Made by a program: the position numbers and the translations under genes. A stretch of DNA of 64,000 bases, taken from NCBI RefSeq assembly GCF_000374145.1, contig NZ_KB893654.1, positions 770,995-834,994 on the forward strand, written 5' to 3'. Shown here piece after piece: positions 35,608 through 43,963 of the stretch; within the stretch, counting starts at the first letter, position 1; every line of letters begins with the position of its first letter. The notes below the pieces were generated by a model. It did not search any database and was not told the DNA's origin. It worked only from the letters and a program-made list of their open reading frames with translations. The stretch is from Neomegalonema perideroedes DSM 15528. Its GTDB lineage: Bacteria; Pseudomonadota; Alphaproteobacteria; Rhodobacterales; Rhodobacteraceae.

Positions 35608-36623
35608 AGCCCGCGCTCGCCGAGATATCCGTCGATCTCGCGCCAGAGCTTCTGGCGGATGGCGTCGGTCTCCATCCAGGCGTCATGGCGGCAGTCGAAG
35701 AGGTTCACCAGCCGGGACAAGGGCTCGCGTTCGGCCCAGAGGTCGATGGCGGCGTTCTGCACCACCGTGTCGCGCTCGCAGGTGAAGACGAGGCAGGAGA
35801 GGTCCAGAGATTGCGGCGGGCGCGCCGCCAAAGCGTCGATGGCCCGGAAGGCCGCCGCCAGCCAAGCCCAGCTCGGGCCGCCGAGGGCCAGATCAGGCTG
35901 CGCCTTCAGAATCTGCGCCATGACGTTGAAGCGACGCTCGTCGCTGGTGAGGCTGTTGCCTTCGAAGGGGCGCTCGGCGCCGCTGCGGCGCTCTTGCCCG
36001 AAGGCCCGTCTCTGGCCGAGCTTGATCCGCACGAAGCGCGCGGAGAGCCGCCGCGCCAGACGCTCCAGCCCCGGCTCCAGCGAAATGCCGAACATGGGCG
36101 CGGTGAAGACCGCTCCGGCGAAACGCTCGCGCAGAGGGCCGTAGAGCGCCTCCAGCCCGACGGCCCCGCCCATGGAATGCCCGACCATCAATTTGGGTCC
36201 GGGGATCTCCAGAGCGAGCGGATGATCCAAAACCGCCTGAAGGTCTTCCTGAAATTCCTTGAAATCCTCGACATATCCTAAGCGGCGATCCGCCGCCCGC
36301 CGCGTTGAGCCTCCCTGTCCGCGCCAGTCGAAGGCGAGCACGGCGAAGCCGCGGGCGCGCCATTCGCCCACGGCCTCGGCGTATTTGTCGAGGAACTCCG
36401 CCCGCCCCTGCAACAGCGTCACGAGGCCCCGGCCGCCGCCCGGCCAGAAGGCGGCGCGCAGGCGCAGGCCCTCGCCCGGCTCGACCCAAAAGCCCTCGGC
36501 CCCTTCCGGAACCTCCGGCTTGGGGGCGTAGGGCGGCTTGCGCTCTTCTTGGCCGTAGCGGCGCAAAGCTCCGGCTATGGCCCGCGCGCGCGCCGCCTGA
36601 CGAATGAGGCTGAAGCGTCTCAT
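35604..36623 (-). CDS. alpha/beta hydrolase, monoacylglycerol lipase / lysophospholipase-like
   Basis: This is a 339-residue hydrolase of the PldB/monoacylglycerol-lipase group. FDWRGQGGSTR near residue 105 is followed by the nucleophile elbow MVGHSMGGAVGLEAL near 153. A late acid (CERDTVVQNAA) and DCRHDAWMETD supply the rest of the triad. It probably acts on lysophospholipids or monoacylglycerols. The N-terminus is basic and not a signal peptide. The gene is followed upstream by the SCP2 gene in the same direction but may have its own promoter. Confidence 0.88.
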   Translation of the reverse strand: MRRFSLIRQAARARAIAGALRRYGQEERKPPYAPKPEVPEGAEGFWVEPGEGLRLRAAFWPGGGRGLVTLLQGRAEFLDKYAEAVGEWRARGFAVLAFDWRGQGGSTRRAADRRLGYVEDFKEFQEDLQAVLDHPLALEIPGPKLMVGHSMGGAVGLEALYGPLRERFAGAVFTAPMFGISLEPGLERLARRLSARFVRIKLGQRRAFGQERRSGAERPFEGNSLTSDERRFNVMAQILKAQPDLALGGPSWAWLAAAFRAIDALAARPPQSLDLSCLVFTCERDTVVQNAAIDLWAEREPLSRLVNLFDCRHDAWMETDAIRQKLWREIDGYLGERGL

Positions 36624-36645
36624 GGGCGGCCTCGTCGGACAGACG

Positions 36646-36960
36646 TCAGAGGATCTGCGCCAGCTTCATGGCCACGCCCATGGAGCCGTCGATTTTGATC
36701 TTGCCGGTCATGAAGGCGACGGTGGGATTCAATTCGCCGTCCATCAGCTCTTTGAAGGTGTCGAAATTGGCGCGGATGACGCATTGCGCCTCCTCGCCGG
36801 GGGTTCCCTCCCGGACCTCGGGCGCGCCGCCGCGCCCGTCCACGAAGACCGCGCCGCCGTCCTTGAACTCGAAGAGGATGGTGGCCCCTAGGGAATCGGC
36901 GCCGGAAAGTTTATCCTTCGCCGTTTCGACGGCCTTGGCGATCTTCTGCGCGTCCATCAT
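36646..36960 (-). CDS. SCP2 sterol-binding domain protein
   Basis: This 104-residue protein is a single SCP2 domain: SLGATILFEFKDGGAVFVDGR near residues 22-42 (two strands), CVIRANFDTFKELMDGELNPTVAFMTGKI (adjoining helices) and the C-terminal KIDGSMGVAMKLAQIL. Bacterial forms are thought to bind hydrophobic ligands or lipid intermediates. AGGAGGAAT precedes two adjacent ATGs (36960 and 36957); the second has the better spacing. It lies 22 bp upstream of the lysophospholipase-like gene. Confidence 0.9.
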   Translation of the reverse strand: MMDAQKIAKAVETAKDKLSGADSLGATILFEFKDGGAVFVDGRGGAPEVREGTPGEEAQCVIRANFDTFKELMDGELNPTVAFMTGKIKIDGSMGVAMKLAQIL

Positions 36961-37061
36961 ATTCCTCCTGAGCTTATGGGAGCCTTCGCGGGCTCTGAGG
37001 CGGCGGTTAGGATAGCTGCAAGGCCAAGGCGCCGCCATGACGAATTCGAAGGGGAAAGGCC

Positions 37062-37757
37062 ATGCACGCAAGGCTTCTACGCGCGCGGCGCGGGCTTGGA
37101 AAGGGCGCCCTCGGGGCAGGGGCGGCCTTGGTTCTGTTTCTGGCGGCGGGCTTCTCCGCCCAAGCGCAGGATCTGGAGCTGGAGGGCGTGGAGCCCTTCG
37201 CCATTCCCGAGATGGAGGGCGCCGCCGCCGAAGCGCCGCCGCCCGCCGCCGAGGACGCGGCGCCTCAGACCCGCGCGGAGCGTCTGGACGCGCTTTTCGC
37301 CCAATTGCTCGATCCGGCCATGACGGAGGCCGCCGCCACGCGGGTTCAGGCTCAGATCGGGCGGCTTTGGTCGGAATCGGGGTCGGACACGCTGGATCTG
37401 CTGCTTCTGCGCGGCAAAAGGGCCGTGCGGGCGGGCGAGCTGGACAAGGCCAAGGCGCATTTCTCGCGGCTGATCGCCTTCGCGCCGGAATTCCCCGAGG
37501 GCTGGAGCTCGCGCGCCGCCGCCGCCTACGCCGACGGAGATTTCGGCCGGGCTCTGGCCGACGTGGGGCGGGCGGTGGAGCTGGAGCCGCGTCATTTCGC
37601 AGCCTGGTCGGGCCTTGGGGCGATTCTGGAGAAGATGGATCGTCCGCAGGAGGCTTTGACGGCTTTCCGCAAAGCTCTGGAGATCAATCCCTTCAGCCAG
37701 ACGGCGCGGGACGGCGTCAAGCGTCTAGAGCGGGAGGTCGACGGGCGGGACGCCTGA
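37062..37757 (+). CDS. secreted tetratricopeptide-repeat protein
   Basis: This 231-residue protein has an N-terminal signal peptide (residues 1-36, GALGAGAALVLFLAAGFSAQAQ in two parts) and an acidic Pro/Ala-rich spacer (about 50-72). At least three TPR-like helix pairs run from about 115 to 220 (LLLRGKRAVRAGELDKAKAHF, AYADGDFGRALADVGRAVELEP, ILEKMDRPQEALTAFRKALEINP, each shortened here). TPRs bind protein partners, probably in the periplasm. It is monocistronic and ends before a strong terminator. Confidence 0.85.
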   Translation: MHARLLRARRGLGKGALGAGAALVLFLAAGFSAQAQDLELEGVEPFAIPEMEGAAAEAPPPAAEDAAPQTRAERLDALFAQLLDPAMTEAAATRVQAQIGRLWSESGSDTLDLLLLRGKRAVRAGELDKAKAHFSRLIAFAPEFPEGWSSRAAAAYADGDFGRALADVGRAVELEPRHFAAWSGLGAILEKMDRPQEALTAFRKALEINPFSQTARDGVKRLEREVDGRDA

Positions 37758-37797
37758 GGATCGGCGCGAATTTCATCGGATAAGCTTCTGAAGTCAA

Positions 37798-37828
37798 ATG
37801 GCCCGCCTCTTTCCCGGAGGCGGGCCAT
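37798..37828. terminator. bidirectional terminator after the TPR gene
   Basis: A 12-bp perfect stem (ATGGCCCGCCTC / GAGGCGGGCCAT) around TTTCCCG lies between convergent genes. On the plus side it is followed by GAAGTTTT. Confidence 0.8.
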
Positions 37829-37858
37829 GAAGTTTTCCGCATCCTCTCGCGGCGCGGC

Positions 37859-38716
37859 TCAGAGGTCGTTGTAATCCGGGGAGAAGGTGTCGGATTGGCG
37901 GATGTCGCCGCCGCGCAGGCCGATGGTCAGCCAGCGCTGACGCTGCTCCGAGGTGCCATGGGTGAAGCTCTCGGGGCGCACGCGCCCGGAGCGGCTTTGC
38001 AGGGCGTCGTCGCCGATCTTCGCGGCGGCGTTCAGCGCCTCCGAGAGATCCTGCGAGGTCAGGCTGCCGAATTTCTCATGCGCCCGATTGGCCCAGACGC
38101 CCGCATAGCAATCGGCTTGAAGCTCAAGCCGCACGGTGGCTTGATTGGTCTGGAGGCGGTTGCCCGCGCTGCGGACCTGATCCACGCGCCGCACGGCGCC
38201 GGTCAGGTTCTGAACGTGATGCGCCACCTCATGAGCCACCACATAGGCCTGAGCGAATTGTCCGCCCGCGCCGAGCTGACGCTCCAGCGTGCGGAAGAAG
38301 TCGAGGTCGAGATAGACCTTGCGGTCGGCGGGGCAATAGAAGGGGCCGCTGGAGGCCTCCGCCGCGCCGCAGCCCGAGGTGGTTTCGCCGGAGAAGAGCA
38401 CCAGAGTCGGCTTGATGTAAGCGGCGCCGAGATCCTCGCGGAAGATCTCGGTCCAGACCTCTTCGGTGTCGGCGAGGGTCACGGAGATGAATTGCGCCGC
38501 CGAATCATTGGGGTCCACCTGACCGGGCGCGACCTGCTGCTGGCTCGGCGCGCCGGGCTGGCCGACGCCGACCATCCGCAGCAGAGGCACCGCGTCGGGG
38601 AAGAAGAGGGAGGCGAGGAAAAGCACGATGGCTCCGAGGCCGAGGCCTCCGCCGGCCGCCTTCAGCCCGCGCCGATCTTCGATATTGCCGCTGCCGCGGC
38701 GCCCTTGCCATTTCAT
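37859..38716 (-). CDS. ypfJ: YpfJ-type neutral zinc metallopeptidase
   Basis: This 285-residue protein is of the putative neutral zinc metallopeptidase family (YpfJ). It has a short cytoplasmic head with MKWQGRRGSGNIEDRR, one membrane segment (about 22-40), and a periplasmic zinc-binding domain with HEVAHHVQ (His162, Glu163, His166). The flanking CGAA...YCP segment and the ADCYAGVW motif are also present. Function in bacteria is little known. It is transcribed alone, convergent with the TPR gene. Confidence 0.93.
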   Translation of the reverse strand: MKWQGRRGSGNIEDRRGLKAAGGGLGLGAIVLFLASLFFPDAVPLLRMVGVGQPGAPSQQQVAPGQVDPNDSAAQFISVTLADTEEVWTEIFREDLGAAYIKPTLVLFSGETTSGCGAAEASSGPFYCPADRKVYLDLDFFRTLERQLGAGGQFAQAYVVAHEVAHHVQNLTGAVRRVDQVRSAGNRLQTNQATVRLELQADCYAGVWANRAHEKFGSLTSQDLSEALNAAAKIGDDALQSRSGRVRPESFTHGTSEQRQRWLTIGLRGGDIRQSDTFSPDYNDL

Positions 38717-38890
38717 GCTTTCGTCTCTGTCAGAATCTCAGGGGCCGACATTCCGCGCCGAGGATGGCGCAAAATGGCGCAGTCTCCAAAATGCAGGGGA
38801 TGACGCGAAAAGGCAATCGCCGCGAACCGTCTCCGGGCGGGATTCCTTCCGCGAACCTCGTTCTCTGGCCGCGAACCCCCTTCCTCGGCT

Positions 38891-41071
38891 TCAGCCTTCC
38901 GGCGAACCCAGCCATTCGGTCAAGCGCGACCAGCGCCGCGTTCCTTCGGTCTGGCGCACGGCCGTCTCGACGGCGCGGGCCTGACCGATGATCGCCGCGA
39001 GCCTCCGGCCGCGGGTCACGGCGGTGTAGAGCAGGTTCCGCCGCAGCATCACGTAATGCTGGTTCGCGAGGACCACCAGCACGGCGGGATATTCCGAGCC
39101 TTGGGATTTATGGATCGTCACGGCGTAGGCGAGGGCGAGCTTCTCCAGAGCTTCGAAGCCGAGCTCCACGCGCCGTCCGTCGAAGCGGATGCGGAGGCTC
39201 TCCGCTTCCGGGTCGATCTCTTCGATGAAGCCGAGATCGCCGTTATAGACCTCGCGCTCATGGTCGTTTTCGGTCTGCATCACGCGGTCGCCGACCCCGA
39301 AGACGGTTCCGAAGCGCTCGACCTTGGCCGGAGGATTGGGGTTCAGAGCCGCCTGAAGCGCCAGATTCAGCGATTTCGCCCCGAGGCTCCCCCGGTTCAT
39401 CGGGGTGAGGATCTGAATCTCGCGCAGAGGATCGAAGCCGAAGCGGCGGGGGATATGGTCGCGCGTCACCTCGACCACCCGCTGGACGGCGGTTTCCGGA
39501 TCTTCGGCGGGGATGAAGTAGAAATCGGAATCGCCTTCGGGCCGCGTCAGATCGGGGACTTCGCCGCGGTTGATGGCGTGGGCGGCCCGCACGATCTTGC
39601 TCTCGGCCGCCTGACGGAACACCTCCGTGAGGCGGGCGGTCGGCAGAGCCTCGCTGCGGATCATGTCGGCGAAGGGCTGGCCGGGCCCGACGGGCGGCAG
39701 CTGATCCGCGTCGCCGACGAAGAGCACGGCGGCCTCCGGGGGCGTCGCCTTGAGCAGCGCGTGCATCAGCGGCGCGTCGATCATCGAGCTTTCATCGACC
39801 ACGAGCAGATCGCATTCGATGGGGTTGTCGGCGTCGCGCTGGAAGCCGCCGCCGACGCCGGTGGTCTCCAGCAGGCGATGAATGGTGGTGGCGGTCAGGC
39901 CGGTGGTCTCGCTCAGACGCTTGGAGGCGCGGCCCGTCGGGGCGCAGAGCTTCAGCGTCAGACCATGGGGCTCCAGCATGCGCAGGAGCGCGTTGGTGAG
40001 GGTCGTCTTGCCGACGCCCGGCCCGCCGGTCAGCAGCATGACCTTCGAGGAGAGCGCCAGCCGCAAGGCGGCCAATTGGCTGGCCTCCAGCTTCATGCCG
40101 CTGCGGGCGGCGGCCTCTTCGGGCGAGAGGGCGAGGCCGCGCGCGGACCAGGGCGGCGCGCCTGCGGCCAGATCCCTCAGCCTTCGGGAGATCCCCCTCT
40201 CCGTGGCGTAGAGCCAGGGCTGGAAGAGGCAGGGCTCTTCTCCGATCCGGTCGAGGATCACGCGCTTCTCGGCGATCTCCTGCGCGGCGATTTCTTCGAT
40301 CTTCGTCTGATCCACGCCGAGGAGATGGGCGGCGCGTTCGGTCGCTTCGGCGCGGGGGAGGGCGCAATGCCCGTCGCCGAGGGCCTCCTCCAGCACGCGC
40401 CAGAGTCCGGCCCCGATCCTCTGCGGCGAATCGGGCGCGACGCCGAGCTTCTGAGCCAGAGCGTCGGCGCTGGCGAAGCCGATTCCCTTGATCTCCCGCG
40501 CCAGAGCATAGGGGTCGGCCCGCACCCGCGCCGGAGTCGCGGCGCCCCAAGCCTTATAGATCGCGGCGGCCTGCGCCGGGCCGAGCCCGTGGCCTTGCAG
40601 AAAGACCATGGCTTCGCGGGCGGATTTCTGCTCGCCCCAAACTTCGGCGATGGCCTTGGCCTTGGCGGAGGTGATCCCCGCCACGCGGCTGAGCCGGGCG
40701 GGCGCGCGCTCGATGACGTCGAAGACCTCTTCGCCGAAGGCGAGGACCAGCTTGCGCGCCGTGGCTCTGCCGACGCCGGGAAAAGCCCCCGAGCCGAGGA
40801 AGGCTTCGATTCCGGCGGCGCCCTCGGGCGCCGCGGCCTTGATCTCGCGGGCTTGGAACTGAGGCCCGTGATTGGGATCGTTGCGCCAGACGCCGGTCGC
40901 CTCGATGGTCTCGCCCGCGGTCACGGCGCCGATCCGCCCGACCACCGCGACCGACTCGCGCCGCCCGACGGGCCGGACGCGCAGCACGGCGAAGCCGGTG
41001 TCCGGCGCGTGGAAGATCACGCGTTCGACGGGGCCGCTCAGGGTTTCTTCGAGGCCGAGGCCGCTTTCCAT
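38891..41071 (-). CDS. recD2: RecD2-type ATP-dependent DNA helicase
   Basis: This is a 726-residue SF1B 5'-3' helicase of the RecD2 type that works without RecBC. The N-terminal OB-like region is followed by helix-hairpin-helix repeats (about 85-190). Walker A GGPGVGKTT lies near residue 335, then the APTGRASKRLSE motif, DESSMID, GDADQLPPVGPG, and the C-terminal VTIHKSQGSEYPAVLVV and LLYTAVTRGRR. The ATG at 41071 follows TGGAGA. The longer open frame (to 41143) would add residues unlike the family. A terminator-like hairpin faces it from upstream. Confidence 0.94.
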   Translation of the reverse strand: MESGLGLEETLSGPVERVIFHAPDTGFAVLRVRPVGRRESVAVVGRIGAVTAGETIEATGVWRNDPNHGPQFQAREIKAAAPEGAAGIEAFLGSGAFPGVGRATARKLVLAFGEEVFDVIERAPARLSRVAGITSAKAKAIAEVWGEQKSAREAMVFLQGHGLGPAQAAAIYKAWGAATPARVRADPYALAREIKGIGFASADALAQKLGVAPDSPQRIGAGLWRVLEEALGDGHCALPRAEATERAAHLLGVDQTKIEEIAAQEIAEKRVILDRIGEEPCLFQPWLYATERGISRRLRDLAAGAPPWSARGLALSPEEAAARSGMKLEASQLAALRLALSSKVMLLTGGPGVGKTTLTNALLRMLEPHGLTLKLCAPTGRASKRLSETTGLTATTIHRLLETTGVGGGFQRDADNPIECDLLVVDESSMIDAPLMHALLKATPPEAAVLFVGDADQLPPVGPGQPFADMIRSEALPTARLTEVFRQAAESKIVRAAHAINRGEVPDLTRPEGDSDFYFIPAEDPETAVQRVVEVTRDHIPRRFGFDPLREIQILTPMNRGSLGAKSLNLALQAALNPNPPAKVERFGTVFGVGDRVMQTENDHEREVYNGDLGFIEEIDPEAESLRIRFDGRRVELGFEALEKLALAYAVTIHKSQGSEYPAVLVVLANQHYVMLRRNLLYTAVTRGRRLAAIIGQARAVETAVRQTEGTRRWSRLTEWLGSPEG

Positions 41072-41144
41072 CCGCGTCTCCAAAACAGGAAGTCGGATTT
41101 TATGAAAATCGCGCGACGGATGCGCTCCGCTCCTGCGTAACAAA

Positions 41145-41174
41145 AACGCCGACCGGGGAAAACCCGGCGGCGTT
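41145..41174 (-). terminator. terminator-like hairpin facing recD2 (possible attenuator)
   Basis: A 12-bp stem with one bulged base (AACGCCG-A-CCGGG / CCCGG-CGGCGTT) has a five-base loop. Read on the minus strand it is followed by TTTTTGTTACG, as in an intrinsic terminator. On the plus strand no T-run follows, and it would lie in the leader of the EF-hand gene. Confidence 0.55.
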
Positions 41175-41210
41175 GAAAGTCGTGTTGGATAAATCGAGAA
41201 AGAACATCAA

Positions 41211-42293
41211 ATGCAGGTCTCGCGCAAGCTCTTTATCGCTCTGGCCGCCGCGCCTCTGGCTCTGGCCTCCGCTTCCGTCTTCGCTCAGCCGGCCCCCGGC
41301 CCGGGTGGCGGCGTCGGCGGTGGAGGATCGATCCCCGTCATCGCTCAGGCCGAGCGCCTCTTCGGAGAGATCGACAAGGAAGGCGCCGGAAAAATCACCC
41401 GCGAGCAGGCTCAGGCCGCCGCGGCCGCCCGCTTCGCCGAACTCGACAAGGACGGCGACGGGAAGATCTCCCGCGCGGATCGTCAGGCCTGGATGGCCGA
41501 AGCCCCCGCCCGCCGCTTCGCCGCTCTGGACAAGGACGGCGACGGCAAGCTCTCCGCCGAGGAATTGGGTGCCGCTCAGCTCGCCCGCCTCGATAAGGAC
41601 GGCGACGGCGCCCTCTCCGCCGAGGAATTGGCGGCGGCGCGTCCGGCCTTCGGTCCGCGCGGCCCCGAGGGCCGGATGGGGCCTCGCGGCGAGCGCGGTC
41701 CTGAAGCGCGCGGAGAGGGGCGCGGAGATCGCGCTCCGGGCGCCCATCGTGGAGACGACCGCCGCGCCGAGCGCCGCGGCCCCGAATCCCGTGAGGATCG
41801 CGGCCCCGGCCCTCGCTTCCACGGCCATGAGGGCCGCGGCGGCCCCGATCTCCGCAGCGGCGACCGCGACCACGGCCCCCGCTTCCACGGCGAAGGCCAT
41901 GAGCGTCGCTGGGGCGGCGAAGGCCGCGGCCCCCGCGCCGATCATCGCGGCCCCGGTCCGCGCTTTCAGGATCAGGAAGGCCGCGGCGGTCCCGATCTCC
42001 GCAGCGGCGAGCGCGGCCCGCGTCCGGAAGGCCGTTTCGGCGAAGGCCGTCGCGGCGAGGGGCCTCAGGGCTTCCGTCCCGGCTTCGAGCGCGAGGTGAC
42101 GCTGGAGGCCTTCGCGCAGCCTTACGAGCGGCTCTTCACGCTGCTTGACATCAACGGCGACGGCGTGGTCGAGAAGGCCGAACTCGATACGGCGAAGCAG
42201 ATCGTCGAGCGGCTGCGCGAAGCGCGCCGTCCGGCCCGTCCCGAGGCTCCGGCCGCCGAAACGGCGCCTGAGGCCCCGGCGACCGATCTCTGA
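41211..42293 (+). CDS. secreted EF-hand calcium-binding protein with Arg/Gly-rich repeat region
   Basis: This 360-residue protein has a Sec signal peptide (1-26, ending SVFAQ). Four EF-hand loops lie at about 55-66, 79-90, 107-118 and 128-139 (the last three all DKDGDG-type) and a fifth at 313-324 (DINGDGVVEKAE). Between them (about 150-295) is a low-complexity Arg/Gly/His/Pro region with two near-identical blocks (RGPGPRF..EGRGGPDLRSG). It should bind calcium in the periplasm. A terminator separates it from the following ECF sigma gene, of which it may be a target. Confidence 0.9.
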   Translation: MQVSRKLFIALAAAPLALASASVFAQPAPGPGGGVGGGGSIPVIAQAERLFGEIDKEGAGKITREQAQAAAAARFAELDKDGDGKISRADRQAWMAEAPARRFAALDKDGDGKLSAEELGAAQLARLDKDGDGALSAEELAAARPAFGPRGPEGRMGPRGERGPEARGEGRGDRAPGAHRGDDRRAERRGPESREDRGPGPRFHGHEGRGGPDLRSGDRDHGPRFHGEGHERRWGGEGRGPRADHRGPGPRFQDQEGRGGPDLRSGERGPRPEGRFGEGRRGEGPQGFRPGFEREVTLEAFAQPYERLFTLLDINGDGVVEKAELDTAKQIVERLREARRPARPEAPAAETAPEAPATDL

Positions 42294-42309
42294 GGCCTGA
42301 GCGAGGACC

Positions 42310-42336
42310 GGCCGCGCGCCGCAGAAGCGCGCGGCC
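42310..42336 (+). terminator. intrinsic terminator after the EF-hand gene
   Basis: A 10-bp perfect GC stem (GGCCGCGCGC / GCGCGCGGCC) around CGCAGAA is followed by TTTCTG. It lies 16 bp after the stop codon and separates the EF-hand gene from the sigma-factor operon. Confidence 0.8.
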
Positions 42337-42373
42337 TTTCTGAAAAGAGCGGGCCTGAAGGACGGGAGCGGGC

Positions 42374-42937
42374 ATGGGGCTGGAGGAGGCGGACGACGAT
42401 CGGCTGATGGCTCTGTTCGCGCAAGGCGACCAGACCGCCGCCCGCCTTCTGACCGGCCGGCATGCGTCGCGCGTGCTGCGGCTCGCCCGGCGCATGCTCA
42501 ACGACGAGGCCGAGGCCGAGGACGTCGCGCAAGAGGCGATGCTGCGGCTCTGGCGTCTGGCGCCGGACTGGCGGCCCGGAGAGACCAAGGTCTCGACATG
42601 GCTGCATCGCGTGGCGACGAATCTTTGCTACGACCGGCTGCGCCGCCGCCGCGACCAGCCGCTGGACGACGAGGCCGCCGCCGAGATCCCCGACCCGGAT
42701 CTCTCGGCCTTCGACCGGATCGACCAGGCCGAAAGAGCGGCCATGACCCGCGCCGCCATCGGCGAATTGCCCGAACGCCAAAGGGCGGCCCTCACGCTGC
42801 GGCATTTCGCCGAGGTCGGCAACGAGGAGGCCGCCGCCGCTCTGGGCGTGAGCGTGGAGGCGATGGAATCCTTGCTGGCGCGGGCGCGCCGGGGGCTCAA
42901 AGCGAGCCTCGCCGCCCGCCTCGGCGGATGGAGATGA
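42374..42937 (+). CDS. ECF-type RNA polymerase sigma factor
   Basis: This is a 187-residue sigma-70-family ECF factor. Region 2 shows ARRMLNDEAEAEDVAQEAMLRLW near residues 39-61 (given in part) and STWLHRVATNLCYDRLRRRR near 76. Region 4 shows ELPERQRAALTLRHFAEVGN and EEAAAALGVSVEAMESLLARARRGLK, the helix-turn-helix that reads the -35 element. It heads a three-gene unit with a putative anti-sigma protein and a periplasmic sensor-like protein, so it probably answers to metal or envelope stress. Confidence 0.93.
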   Translation: MGLEEADDDRLMALFAQGDQTAARLLTGRHASRVLRLARRMLNDEAEAEDVAQEAMLRLWRLAPDWRPGETKVSTWLHRVATNLCYDRLRRRRDQPLDDEAAAEIPDPDLSAFDRIDQAERAAMTRAAIGELPERQRAALTLRHFAEVGNEEAAAALGVSVEAMESLLARARRGLKASLAARLGGWR

Positions 42938-42959
42938 CACGTGAAGGAGGAGGCCTGAC

Positions 42960-43388
42960 ATGTCTGGAACGGACAAGACCCTTTTCGCCTCCGGGAGCGA
43001 CGCGGCGCTTGAAGCGCTGCTCAGCGAGACTCGGAAGCGCGAGCCGGAGATCTCGGAGGCTTTGACGGCCCGCATCCTCGCCGACGCCGCTCAGGCTTCG
43101 GCGGAGATCGCGGCGGCGCGCGCCGTCCGGCCCGTCAAAGCCGGACAGGCGCCGCGCCGCGCCTTTGGGGCGGGCTTCGCCGACTGGCTGCGGGCGCTCG
43201 GCGGATTTCCGGCGGCGGCGGCCTTCTGCGCGGCCTTGGGCCTCGGCGCGGCGACGGGCGCGGCCGCGCCGAGCTGGACCGGGACGACGACGCAAAGCGA
43301 CGGCCTCGCCTCTCTGGAGGAGAGCCCGCTGCTGATCTCTCAAGCCATCGACCTTCTCGCCGCCGACGACCCCATGGAGGGATCATGA
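42960..43388 (+). CDS. putative membrane-anchored anti-sigma factor
   Basis: This 142-residue protein has a predicted cytoplasmic helical part (1-78), one membrane segment (about 81-103, rich in Ala and Gly) and a short periplasmic tail ending SQAIDLLAADDPMEGS. No zinc anti-sigma motif (HxxxCxxC) is visible. The anti-sigma role is inferred from topology and from its place between the ECF gene and the sensor-like gene, with which it overlaps by 4 bp. AAGGAGGAGG upstream gives a strong start. Confidence 0.7.
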   Translation: MSGTDKTLFASGSDAALEALLSETRKREPEISEALTARILADAAQASAEIAAARAVRPVKAGQAPRRAFGAGFADWLRALGGFPAAAAFCAALGLGAATGAAAPSWTGTTTQSDGLASLEESPLLISQAIDLLAADDPMEGS

Positions 43389-43909
43389 GCTCGACCGCCC
43401 CCGCAGGCGCCAGAGGCGACCGTCTGCGCAAGCCTCTGATCGCTTCGCTGATTCTGAATCTGTTTCTGATCGGCGCGGCGGGCGGCTGGATTCTGAGCCA
43501 TCATCGCGGCCCGCCGCCCGCTCAGGACGGCGGCGGCGAGATCGGCCATTGGCTGCGCAATCTGCCGGAGAGCCGTCGCGAGGAGGTCAAGGCGATGTTC
43601 GACGCCTCGCGCGAGGCCCGTCGCGAAAGACGCGCCGAAATCCACGCCGCCCGCGACGCCGCGATTCTCGCGCTGGAGGCGCGGCCCTTCCTGCCCGCCG
43701 CGCTGGAGGAGGCCTTGCGGCTCATCCGCGAGCAGGGCGAGGCTCTGACCAGCGACGCCCACCGGGATTTGATGGCCGTGGTCGGGCGGATGACGGATGC
43801 GGAGCGCGCGGCCTACGCCGAGCAATTGCGCCGTCCGCCGCCGATGCGGGGCGGTCAGACGCCGCCGCCTCCGCGGCCTGAGGGCGGCGGACGCCCGCCC
43901 GCGCCCTGA
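43385..43909 (+). CDS. periplasmic heavy-metal-sensor-like protein (CnrX/Spy-like)
   Basis: This 174-residue protein has one N-terminal anchor (about 17-39, LIASLILNLFLIGAAGGWIL) followed by HH and a periplasmic all-helical domain (50-150). The domain has charged repeats such as ESRREEVKAMFDASREARRER and the LTSDAHRDLMAVV region of the Metal_resist/CnrX family. The C-terminus is Pro/Gly-rich. In related systems such proteins sense metal ions and act on the anti-sigma. Which metal, if any, is unknown here. Confidence 0.85.
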   Translation: MSSTAPAGARGDRLRKPLIASLILNLFLIGAAGGWILSHHRGPPPAQDGGGEIGHWLRNLPESRREEVKAMFDASREARRERRAEIHAARDAAILALEARPFLPAALEEALRLIREQGEALTSDAHRDLMAVVGRMTDAERAAYAEQLRRPPPMRGGQTPPPPRPEGGGRPPAP

Positions 43910-43925
43910 GCGCCCGAAGCCTCGC

Positions 43926-43951
43926 GGGCGCGCCTCGCCCGAGGCGCGCCC
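43926..43951. terminator. bidirectional terminator after the sigma-factor operon
   Basis: An 11-bp perfect stem GGGCGCGCCTC / GAGGCGCGCCC with a GCCC loop lies between convergent genes. No long T-run follows. Confidence 0.75.
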
Positions 43952-43963
43952 AAGGTTTGAAGA

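Noticed and set aside
39056-41140. Plus-strand open frame of 694 codons
   Set aside because: It is the mirror of recD2 and encodes Gly/Ala/Arg-rich sequence with no recognisable domain.
41100-42099. Open frames on both strands over the EF-hand gene
   Set aside because: They mirror the repetitive EF-hand coding sequence; only the +41211 frame has a signal peptide and EF-hand loops.
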